This document shows positions 13,012-19,157 of a stretch of 20,399 bases of DNA, piece after piece. Where the stretch lies: the NCBI GenBank assembly GCA_035711845.1, contig DASTBU010000067.1:1-20399 (forward strand), in the 5' to 3' direction. Both the position numbers and the translations under genes were made by a program. Under the pieces are notes generated by a model. The model saw nothing but the letters and a program-made list of their open reading frames with translations, searched no databases and was not told the origin of the DNA. The DNA is from DASTBU01 sp035711845. Lineage in GTDB: Bacteria; Acidobacteriota; Vicinamibacteria; Vicinamibacterales; 2-12-FULL-66-21. How positions within the stretch are numbered: the first letter of the stretch is position 1; every line of letters begins with the position of its first letter.

Positions 13012-14712
13012 CTAATACCCCATCGCCGCCCCATCCTTGCGCGGGTCCGATCCGCCCATCAGCACGCCTGTTCTTGGATCGATCAGAATGCCCTGGAACC
13101 CACCGAATACGCCGACGCTGCTGATGATGCGGTGGCCGCGCGCGTCGAGGCCGAAGCGGGCCTCGGCCGGGATCGCCGACTCCAGCGCAAGGCCGTTGGA
13201 GGAATGGCGGAACCGGGGCGCCTCGCCGGCCTCCTGCACGTTCATGCCGAAGTCGATCAGGTTCAGCAGCACCTGCACGTGGCCCTGCGGCTGCATGTCC
13301 CCGCCCATGACGCCGAAGGAGAGCCACGGGCGCCCGTCCTTCAGCACCATCGCCGGCACCAGCGTGTGGAACGGCCGCTTGCCGGGCGCGAGGACGTTCG
13401 GATGGTCCGCCTGCAGCGAGAACAGGCTGCCGCGATTGTGGAGGACGATCCCTGTCTCCCCGGCGACGATGGCGGAGCCGAAGCTCTCGTAGATGGATTG
13501 GATGAGCGAGACCACGTTGCCGTCGCGATCGGCGGCGGTGAGGTAAATCGTGTCGCCGTGGGCTTCGGGGTGCTCTTGGATGCCGGGATGGCTTCCCGCC
13601 AGTACGAGCGGCTTGTACGCTCGTGCGGCGCGGTCCGCGTCGATCTCGCGGCGCCGCTCGGCCGCATAGTCCTTCGACAGCATCCGCTTCAGCGCTTCGG
13701 GTGGCACGGCCTCGTAGTCGGCGAGCCAGCCGTCGCGGTCGGCAAACGCGAGGCGCTTGGCTTCGACGAGCAGGTGAAGGTAGGCGGCTGAATTGTGGCC
13801 GAGCGCCTTCAGGTCGAAGCCTTCGAGGATGTTGAGCATCTCGAGCGCCGCGATCCCCTGGGTGTTCGGAGGCAGCTCGAGCACCTGGTATCCCCGATAC
13901 GTGGTCGAGATCGGATCGATCCAGTCCGAGCGGTGCGCATTCAGGTCCGCCTCGGCGAGCAGTCCGTTCCGCCGCTTCATGTCCGCGGCGATGGCCCTGG
14001 CGATCGGGCCGCGATAGAACGCGTCGCGGCCGCTTCGGGCCAGCTGCTCCAGCGTGGCTGCCAGAGCAGGATTGCGGAACACCTCGCCGGTTGCGGGCGC
14101 CCGACCGCCGATAAGGAAGGTCGACCCCGCGGCCGGATCGCGCGCGAGCACTCCCTCGGCGGTCTTCCACTGGTGGGCGATGATCTCGCTGACGGCGAAG
14201 CCCTCTTTCGCGTAGCCGATTGCGGGGCCGAGCGCGCGCTCGAACGAGATCGTGCCGTGCTTCGACAGCAGCTCGTGCCAGCCGTCCACGACGCCCGGCA
14301 CGCTGACGGAGAGCTCGCCGCGATAGGGAATGGAGTCGAGCCCGCGCCGGGCGAATTCGGCGGGTGTTGCGGCCGCCGGCGCGCGGCCGCTGGCGTTGAG
14401 CCCGTATATCGCCTTCGTCTTCGCGCTGTAGACGATCGCGAACAGATCCCCTCCGACACCGTTCATCGTCGGCTCGACCACCGACAGGACCGCGGCGGCC
14501 GTGACCGCCGCATCGATCGCGTTGCCGCCTTCCTGCAGCACGCGCAGACCCGCGGCAGAGGCCAGCGGCTGGCTTGTCGCGATGAGCCCGTTGCGCGCCA
14601 TGACGACCGAGCGAGTCGCGCGAGGATTCGGCGCCGGCCGATCGCCAGGGGATTGTCCGGTCGCACCGATGGTCATTGCCAGCACCGTCCCGGCCACGAG
14701 GAGTCTTCGCAT
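13012..14712 (-). CDS. Secreted gamma-glutamyltransferase-like Ntn hydrolase
   Basis: This 566-residue protein starts at ATG 14712, behind GGAG 8 bases upstream. Residues 1-20 form a signal peptide. The fold is that of gamma-glutamyltranspeptidases: SGRAPAAATPAEFARRG, EGGNAIDAAVTAAAVLSVVE, TMNGVGGDLFAIVY and SVSVPGVVDGW. The autoprocessing and catalytic Thr is T388 in AHGDTIYLTAADRDGNVVSL. The late motif is GVMGGDMQPQGHVQV. Family enzymes self-cleave before this Thr and then hydrolyse or transfer gamma-glutamyl groups of glutathione or polyglutamate; some relatives are acylases. Substrate cannot be fixed here. With the exported M19 dipeptidase homologue 4.4 kb away, extracellular glutathione or peptide scavenging is plausible. 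An open frame upstream to 14889 has no homology to the family and is not included. It is divergent from the AOR gene. Confidence 0.92.
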   Translation of the reverse strand: MRRLLVAGTVLAMTIGATGQSPGDRPAPNPRATRSVVMARNGLIATSQPLASAAGLRVLQEGGNAIDAAVTAAAVLSVVEPTMNGVGGDLFAIVYSAKTKAIYGLNASGRAPAAATPAEFARRGLDSIPYRGELSVSVPGVVDGWHELLSKHGTISFERALGPAIGYAKEGFAVSEIIAHQWKTAEGVLARDPAAGSTFLIGGRAPATGEVFRNPALAATLEQLARSGRDAFYRGPIARAIAADMKRRNGLLAEADLNAHRSDWIDPISTTYRGYQVLELPPNTQGIAALEMLNILEGFDLKALGHNSAAYLHLLVEAKRLAFADRDGWLADYEAVPPEALKRMLSKDYAAERRREIDADRAARAYKPLVLAGSHPGIQEHPEAHGDTIYLTAADRDGNVVSLIQSIYESFGSAIVAGETGIVLHNRGSLFSLQADHPNVLAPGKRPFHTLVPAMVLKDGRPWLSFGVMGGDMQPQGHVQVLLNLIDFGMNVQEAGEAPRFRHSSNGLALESAIPAEARFGLDARGHRIISSVGVFGGFQGILIDPRTGVLMGGSDPRKDGAAMGY

Positions 14713-14731
14713 GTGGGCATCTCCGGTGAAG

Positions 14732-14752
14732 ATTCTAAGCTCTCGTGAGCTT
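14732..14752 (-). promoter_or_regulatory. TAGAAT -10-like box with adjacent palindrome upstream of the GGT gene
   Basis: On the minus strand TAGAAT (14737-14732) lies 19 bases before the GGT ATG. Immediately upstream, and overlapping it by one base, is the perfect dyad AAGCTC-TCGT-GAGCTT (14737-14752), in the -10/-35 spacer. This is a reasonable operator position. No good -35 is seen. Confidence 0.4.
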
Positions 14753-14840
14753 CCGCTGCATTTGGCCCTTTCGGCGAGGCAGCTGCACCGTTTCGTCGCT
14801 CGATTCGCCCTCGGACCGCATCGACGGCCTGGCACGACGC

Positions 14841-14920
14841 TCACGATGACACGAAGCACACGATGAAAGACACCAGAGAATAATGTCATCGTGAGGATCG
14901 AGCCATCGTGTCCATCGTGA
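14841..14920. repeat. CACGATG/CATCGTG inverted heptamer repeats in a divergent intergenic region
   Basis: TCACGATGAC (14841-14850) and GTCATCGTGA (14885-14894) are perfect 10-bp inverted repeats. Further copies are CACGATGA (14858-14865) and CATCGTG (14904-14910 and 14913-14919). They lie within the 279-base gap between the GGT and AOR starts. Regulator sites or an RNA hairpin are both possible. Confidence 0.6.
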
Positions 14921-14979
14921 ATCGCGTGGGCTCGGCCCGCCGTGGCTGAGCTGCGGGCTCGGCGTCCCTGCCGGGGCGC

Positions 14980-14985
14980 TATACT
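14980..14985 (+). promoter_or_regulatory. TATACT -10-like box 6 bases before the AOR start (leaderless candidate)
   Basis: TATACT in GGGGCGCTATACTGGCC ends 6 bases before GTG 14992. Transcription would begin at or next to the start codon, giving a leaderless mRNA. This agrees with the absence of a Shine-Dalgarno. No convincing -35 box is present. Confidence 0.45.
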
Positions 14986-14991
14986 GGCCGG

Positions 14992-16944
14992 GTGGGCATC
15001 CGCGATCGCGTGTCACGCCTCCTGTCCGAGCTCCCGAAGGAACCCCAGTTCCCGACGCAGGGCGCGACGGTGTTCGTCGATCTCGAGCGTCGTGAGGTTC
15101 AACGTGCGTACACCCCGCTCGAGGTGATCCGGACGCTGCTCGCCGGGCGCGGCGCGAACATGTTCTACCTGCACCGGCTGCTCGACGAATCGCTCGAGCC
15201 GCTGCACCCCGACGTGCCGCTGATATTCGGATCGGGGGTCCTGACCGGGATCGTTCCGAGCGCCGCTCGTGGGAACGCCACCTCGTGGTCCCCCGAGTCG
15301 GGCGTCATCATGGACTCGAATGCCGGAGACTACTTCCCGTCCTTCATCCGGATGAACGGCATCGACCACCTGGTGCTCTACGGCCGGACGACGACGTGGG
15401 TGTTGATCAGGATTCGGGAGGGGCGCCTCGAGTTCCTCGACGGGACGCCCTACCTGGGCCTCGACAACGTCGATCTGCGCGAGCGGATCCCGCAGGAGTT
15501 CGGCGGTACCTGGACGCGGGACATGGCGATGGTCAATGTCACGCGCGCCGGCGAGAACCTCGTGCTGACGAGCGCGATCATGGCCGGCCCGAAGGCGTGT
15601 TACGCCCGGGGCGGCCCCGGCGCGAAGATGGGATCGCTGAAGATCAAGGCGATCCTCGTGCAGGGGCAGACGCGCGACTTCGAGACGGCGCAGCCCTACA
15701 AGGGCTACAACCGCACGATCGCCCAGAAGCTGCTCGACACGTCGGTCGTCAAACACGCGCTCAAGACGACCGGCACGCCCTTTCTCTACAAGCCGAGCCG
15801 CATTCTCGGGGCGATGGGCACGAAGAACAACCAGGAAACGACCTGGACCGACAAGCTCGACTCCGACTACATCACGCCGTACCGGCCGGGCATGGCGGGA
15901 TGCTTCCGTTGCCCGGTGAATTGCCGTCCCCTGAACGAGCTGAATGCCGATCCGGCCGACACGTACGGCCGCGGCGACGGGCCCGAGTACGTCACGCTCG
16001 GCAAGTTCGGGCCCAACATCGGTATCGATCGGATTGAATCGGTCATCAGGCTGAACAACATCTGCAACGATCTCGGTCTCGACACGGCCTCCACGGGCTC
16101 CGCGATTGCGTGGGCGATGGAGTTGTTCCAGCGGGGCATCATCACGACGGCCGGGACCGGAGGGCTCGCGCTCGAGTGGGGAGACGCCGGGCTCGTCGAG
16201 CGGCTGCTGTTCATGCTGTCGCGCCGGGAGGGATTCGGGAACGTGCTGGCCGACAGCACGCGGGCCGTCGAGCGGGGGCACTACCCGCGCGAGGCGTTGC
16301 CCTACCGGATGGCCGTGAAGGGGCTCATGCAGAGCGACCCCCACGATGCGCGGATCCTGAAGGCATTCGCGCTCGGGCTCGCAGTGGCCACCCGCGGCAT
16401 GGATCATCTCCGCAACCGCGTCACGCTCGAGATCAACGCGCGCATCAACGACGATCCGGCGTTCAAGGCGCGGCTCTATGGCGGACCCGTGAGCGCGCCG
16501 CCGAACAGCTACGAGCAGAAGGAACTGGCAGTCCGCGTGTGCGAGAACGTCTACGGCGTGGGCGACGCCGTGGGCATGTGCCGGTTCACCACGAAACTGT
16601 TCAACAGCCCGTCGCTCCCGGGTCTGGACGAGTTCTCTGCGCAGATCGCGAACGTGACCGGTCTCAGCCTGTCGCCCGACGCGCTGAATCAGATCGGCCT
16701 CAATATCACGGGCGTCGAGCGGCTCATCAACCAGCGGCTCGGCGTGACGCGCGCCGACGATACGCTGCCGGATCGCTGGTTCGACGAGCCGATTCAGGTC
16801 GGTGGGTACAAAGGAGAGCGAATCGACCGCGCGGAATTCGACGCGATGCTGTCGCGCTTCTACGCGCTCTCGAATCTGGACGAAGCGGGTGTGCCGGTGC
16901 CGGCCTGGCGTGCCGAGCTGGAATCAATGCTCGGGCCGGCGTAG
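14992..16944 (+). CDS. Aldehyde:ferredoxin oxidoreductase (AOR) family tungsten/molybdopterin enzyme
   Basis: This 650-residue protein is slightly longer than typical AORs (about 600-620). The [4Fe-4S] ligands are C304, C307 and C311 in GCFRCPVNC, with the fourth, C530, in GDAVGMC. The two metal-bispterin loops are present: NDLGLD (359-364; the first residue is Asn where DxxGLD has Asp) and DAVGMC (525-530). N-terminal pterin-binding elements include FGSGVLTGIVPSAARGN, SNAGDYFPSFIRMNGIDHLV and CYARGGPGAKMGSLKIKAI. The enzyme should oxidise an aldehyde to an acid, or run in reverse, with ferredoxin-like partners; the substrate is unknown. No partner ferredoxin or FAD subunit is visible. GTG start, no Shine-Dalgarno, probably leaderless. 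A MoaD-like gene follows after 39 bases, supporting a cofactor-linked operon. Confidence 0.93.
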   Translation: MGIRDRVSRLLSELPKEPQFPTQGATVFVDLERREVQRAYTPLEVIRTLLAGRGANMFYLHRLLDESLEPLHPDVPLIFGSGVLTGIVPSAARGNATSWSPESGVIMDSNAGDYFPSFIRMNGIDHLVLYGRTTTWVLIRIREGRLEFLDGTPYLGLDNVDLRERIPQEFGGTWTRDMAMVNVTRAGENLVLTSAIMAGPKACYARGGPGAKMGSLKIKAILVQGQTRDFETAQPYKGYNRTIAQKLLDTSVVKHALKTTGTPFLYKPSRILGAMGTKNNQETTWTDKLDSDYITPYRPGMAGCFRCPVNCRPLNELNADPADTYGRGDGPEYVTLGKFGPNIGIDRIESVIRLNNICNDLGLDTASTGSAIAWAMELFQRGIITTAGTGGLALEWGDAGLVERLLFMLSRREGFGNVLADSTRAVERGHYPREALPYRMAVKGLMQSDPHDARILKAFALGLAVATRGMDHLRNRVTLEINARINDDPAFKARLYGGPVSAPPNSYEQKELAVRVCENVYGVGDAVGMCRFTTKLFNSPSLPGLDEFSAQIANVTGLSLSPDALNQIGLNITGVERLINQRLGVTRADDTLPDRWFDEPIQVGGYKGERIDRAEFDAMLSRFYALSNLDEAGVPVPAWRAELESMLGPA

Positions 16945-16948
16945 ACCC

Positions 16949-16980
16949 CATTCAGCATTCAGCATTCAAAATTCAGCATT
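16949..16980. repeat. CATTCAG heptamer array directly before the MoaD-like start
   Basis: CATTCAG, CATTCAG, CATTCAA, AATTCAG, CATT occupy nearly the whole gap between AOR and the MoaD-like ATG (16984). It is the same heptamer as in the hairpin before the kinase. No Shine-Dalgarno is present in the gap. Confidence 0.8.
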
Positions 16981-16983
16981 GCC

Positions 16984-17235
16984 ATGATTACCGTTCGCCT
17001 TCCTTCGACGCTGCGGGTGAGCGCGAGCGACACGCTGCAAGTCACGGAGCCGGTGGCGAACATCGCGGAGCTCGTCGACCTCCTGGACAGACGGATCCCA
17101 GGCTTCCGCGATCAGTTGAACGACTCGGTGTTCAACTTCGCCGTGAACGACGAGATGCTGTTGTATCACGCCAGGGAGCGTGCCCTGCGGTCAGGGGACG
17201 TCGTGGAGGTCATCCCCACGATCTCGGGTGGTTGA
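16984..17235 (+). CDS. MoaD/ThiS-family small sulfur-carrier protein
   Basis: This 83-residue protein has the ubiquitin-like length and ends in TISGG, the C-terminal Gly-Gly that is adenylated and thiocarboxylated in MoaD, ThiS and relatives. Its body fits the beta-grasp pattern: MITVRLPSTLRV, then VANIAELVDLLDRRIPGFRD, then VFNFAVNDEML and LRSGDVVEVIPTISGG. MoaD donates sulfur to build the dithiolene of molybdopterin/tungstopterin, the cofactor of the upstream AOR. The pair lies on one strand 39 bases apart and is probably one operon. It may be a dedicated AOR-associated MoaD or a general one; moaE, moeB and others are not in the window. Confidence 0.88.
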   Translation: MITVRLPSTLRVSASDTLQVTEPVANIAELVDLLDRRIPGFRDQLNDSVFNFAVNDEMLLYHARERALRSGDVVEVIPTISGG

Positions 17236-17257
17236 GAGAGTGTGTCCGCGGCGGCGA

Positions 17258-17288
17258 GCCGTCCTGGCGCGGGCCCGCTACCGCAGGA
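17258..17288 (+). other. GC-rich dyad downstream of MoaD sharing a 17-mer with position 959
   Basis: The 17-mer GCCGTCCTGGCGCGGGC (17258-17274) is identical to 959-975. Here it continues into the palindrome GCGGGCCCGC (17269-17278), with outer TCCTG (17262-17266) and CAGGA (17284-17288). It begins 23 bases after a stop codon. This may be a 3' end hairpin; no T-run follows. Confidence 0.35.
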
Positions 17289-17302
17289 TGCCGGCCGCGC
17301 GT

Positions 17303-17389
17303 TCATGCAAACGCGACCGCGAGAATCGTGCAGACGAGCAGGAACGCGACGAGGCGTTCTGCGTTGCTCGAGAAATCCCATTCAAACAT
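17303..17389 (-). CDS. Candidate 28-residue single-TM peptide
   Basis: ATG (17387-17389) opens a short frame: MFEWDFSSNAERLVAFLLVC then TILAVAFA, ending at TGA (17303-17305). The second half is a plausible TM helix after an acidic, soluble N-terminus. AAAGGCGG lies about 8-15 bases upstream and could serve as a ribosome-binding site. It resembles in layout, not sequence, small membrane subunits of respiratory or transport complexes. It lies alone on the minus strand between MoaD (plus) and the VWA gene, in an otherwise empty 250-base gap. A frame this short can occur by chance. Confidence 0.4.
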   Translation of the reverse strand: MFEWDFSSNAERLVAFLLVCTILAVAFA

Positions 17390-17485
17390 GATGGTTGCCG
17401 CCTTTCATAAGAGTTAGACGGCCCGCCACCACCAAAAGTTTAGCGACCAGGGGCCTGTAAATTGTGAGTTTTCCGTGGCGTAGCG

Positions 17486-18412
17486 CTATTTGCCGGCCGG
17501 CGGGGAGGTTGCCGGCGCAGCCATGTAACTCTTGCGCGCCCTGGCCGTCATCCCTGGTTTTTTCACCCTCACCTCGAGTTTGTGGACCTTCGCGTCAAGC
17601 GACTGTGGAGTGAACCCGAGAACGTACTGTGCGTGCAGCTCCTGGGCCACGCGAGTAAACGTCGGGCCGAGCTGGTCCTTTTCCTTCAGCTTGAGGACGA
17701 AGAACCCGCCGCCCGTCTCTTCGGACAGCCTCCGGAGCCCCCGGTCGGGATTGGTCCGCACTTTTCGCTGTCCATCGAAGTACTCGTTCTCGAGCCCGAT
17801 TGAGTACACCATCACCTCTTCAGCACGCGCGCGTTCGAGCGCATCGCCGGCGCCGAGGCGGCTGCCGTAGTCTTCGCCGTCCGTGAACAGGACCACGACC
17901 CTGCGCCCCTCCACGCCGCGAAGCTGCTCGATGCTGTAATCCACCGCATCGTACAGGCGAGTGGGATATCCGAAGTCGAGCTCCTTCAAGAGCCGGATCA
18001 ACTGATCGCGGTTGTCCGTGTATGGCAGCCCCTCTTCCGGGTGGATTTCCAGCTTGTCGTTGAACGCGCCGACCTTTGCCTTGTCCCCCGGCAGCATGCG
18101 GATCATGAACTCCTCGGCAGCCACCTTCACGTCGTCGAGCGCCAGGGTCATGCTCGCGCTGGTGTCGAGCATGATGACGGCGGTAATCGGCACCGGCTCG
18201 TTGTAGAAGTTCGTGAGCGCCTGCAGCTTGCCGTTGTCGTACACCTCGAAGTCTTCCTGCACGAGTCCGGCGACGAGCCGCTTGTCCTTGTCAGTGACGG
18301 TGACATAGAGCGGCACGGTCTGTGTGGTGACGCGTATCTGTGCGTCGGTCGGAATCGTGAGCACGGCGGCGGCGGCCAGCAGCAGAGCAAGAGAACGGGC
18401 AATCACAGCCAT
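17486..18412 (-). CDS. Secreted VWFA-related (acidobacterial-type) protein
   Basis: This 308-residue protein has a signal peptide (MAVIARSLALLLAAAAVLTI, then PTDAQ). A beta-rich N-terminal segment of the acidobacterial VWFA-related family follows (VPLYVTVTDKDKRLVAGLVQ, EDFEVYDNGKLQALTNFY). The von Willebrand A domain has a complete MIDAS: D83, S85, S87 in LDTSASM, T151 in GYPTRLYDAVD and D178 in LFTDGEDYGS. Metal-dependent adhesion or protein binding outside the cytoplasm is expected. The later segment (LHAQYVLGFTPQSLDAKVHK, LEVRVKKPG) is typical of the family. The start at ATG 18412 is chosen because it gives the signal peptide; the frame is open further upstream but would run into the SGNH gene. 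The Shine-Dalgarno is weak. It follows the SGNH gene by 106 bases. Confidence 0.9.
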   Translation of the reverse strand: MAVIARSLALLLAAAAVLTIPTDAQIRVTTQTVPLYVTVTDKDKRLVAGLVQEDFEVYDNGKLQALTNFYNEPVPITAVIMLDTSASMTLALDDVKVAAEEFMIRMLPGDKAKVGAFNDKLEIHPEEGLPYTDNRDQLIRLLKELDFGYPTRLYDAVDYSIEQLRGVEGRRVVVLFTDGEDYGSRLGAGDALERARAEEVMVYSIGLENEYFDGQRKVRTNPDRGLRRLSEETGGGFFVLKLKEKDQLGPTFTRVAQELHAQYVLGFTPQSLDAKVHKLEVRVKKPGMTARARKSYMAAPATSPPAGK

Positions 18413-18472
18413 AAGGTCGGTCCAGGATCCAGGGCAGGTGGCACTCGATCCAAGGATACAGGGGAAAGGGTG

Positions 18473-18500
18473 AAGGCTGAAGTAGGAAGGCTGAAGTAGG
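18473..18500. repeat. Perfect 14-bp tandem duplication (2 x AAGGCTGAAGTAGG)
   Basis: Two exact adjacent copies (18473-18486, 18487-18500) lie between SGNH and VWA. Each copy is two related heptamers, AAGGCTG and AAGTAGG, so the underlying period is 7 bp. Degenerate GATCCAGG and GATCCAAGG words flank it on the left (18426-18454). Confidence 0.85.
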
Positions 18501-18518
18501 AAAACCCTTCGTACAGAA

Positions 18519-19157
18519 CTAGCGGCTACGGGAGGAGGTCGCCAGGGCGCGATCGAGCACCGGCAGGATGGCGGCCGCCATCCTGCGATATCCGGCAGCC
18601 GTCGGGTGCAACTCGTCCGCCGTCTCGGCCAACTGGTCGATATTGCCCGGCAGAGCGACGGCCGCGCGGGTGTCCACGACGTGCAGCCACCGGCCGTCGG
18701 CACGCTCGCGGATCCACGAATTGACCTCGTGCATCTTCCGGTTCTGCTCGGCGGTCGCTGTGTTGTAGGGGATGATGGTTCCGGCCACGACCGCTATCGT
18801 CGCACCTGCCGCCGCGTCATACATGGCGGCGAGCTGTGCCGTCACGTGGTCAACTGGCAGCCCCTGATAGACGTCGTTGACCCCTGCGATAATCACTGTC
18901 GCGTCAGGTCGTTCGAGGAGGACGTCCCGGGCGAAGCGCTTGCGGATCTCGTCGCTCCGCTCGCCGTTGACGCCACGATTCAACACGTCCCACTCCCCAC
19001 GCCCCTGCATCAGCCAGTAGGGATACTGGCTCGTTTCGTCGCCTGCGCCGTCGGGCGGCGATTCGAGCGGCGACATCCATCCCGGCGTGCCAGCGGTAGT
19101 CGAATCGCCCAACGCCACGATTCGGAGCCGCGATCCGCGTTGCGCCGTGCCTGTCAC
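18519..19157 (-). CDS. SGNH/GDSL-type hydrolase (lipase/esterase family)
   Basis: This 212-residue protein has all SGNH blocks: nucleophile S19 in ALGDSTTAG (block I), the block II Gly in NRGVNGE, block III GVND (92-95, N94), and block V DELHP with D181 and H184. Such enzymes hydrolyse ester bonds in lipids, acyl-CoA or acetylated carbohydrates; the substrate cannot be assigned. No signal peptide is seen, so cytoplasmic location is likely. It starts with GTG, overlapping the dipeptidase stop (GTGA, 19154-19157). It is therefore translated in the same operon, by coupling. Confidence 0.9.
   Translation of the reverse strand: MTGTAQRGSRLRIVALGDSTTAGTPGWMSPLESPPDGAGDETSQYPYWLMQGRGEWDVLNRGVNGERSDEIRKRFARDVLLERPDATVIIAGVNDVYQGLPVDHVTAQLAAMYDAAAGATIAVVAGTIIPYNTATAEQNRKMHEVNSWIRERADGRWLHVVDTRAAVALPGNIDQLAETADELHPTAAGYRRMAAAILPVLDRALATSSRSR

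Noticed and set aside
14713..14889. N-terminal extension of the GGT gene
   Set aside because: The extra 59 codons have no family similarity, and the start at 14712 has a Shine-Dalgarno and gives a proper signal peptide.
17390..17485. Promoter (TTTACA/TAAACT on the minus strand) for the small peptide
   Set aside because: The spacer is only 13 bases, too short for a sigma-70 promoter.
18413..18703. Extension of the VWA gene upstream into the SGNH gene
   Set aside because: It would overlap the SGNH coding sequence and bury the signal peptide inside the protein.
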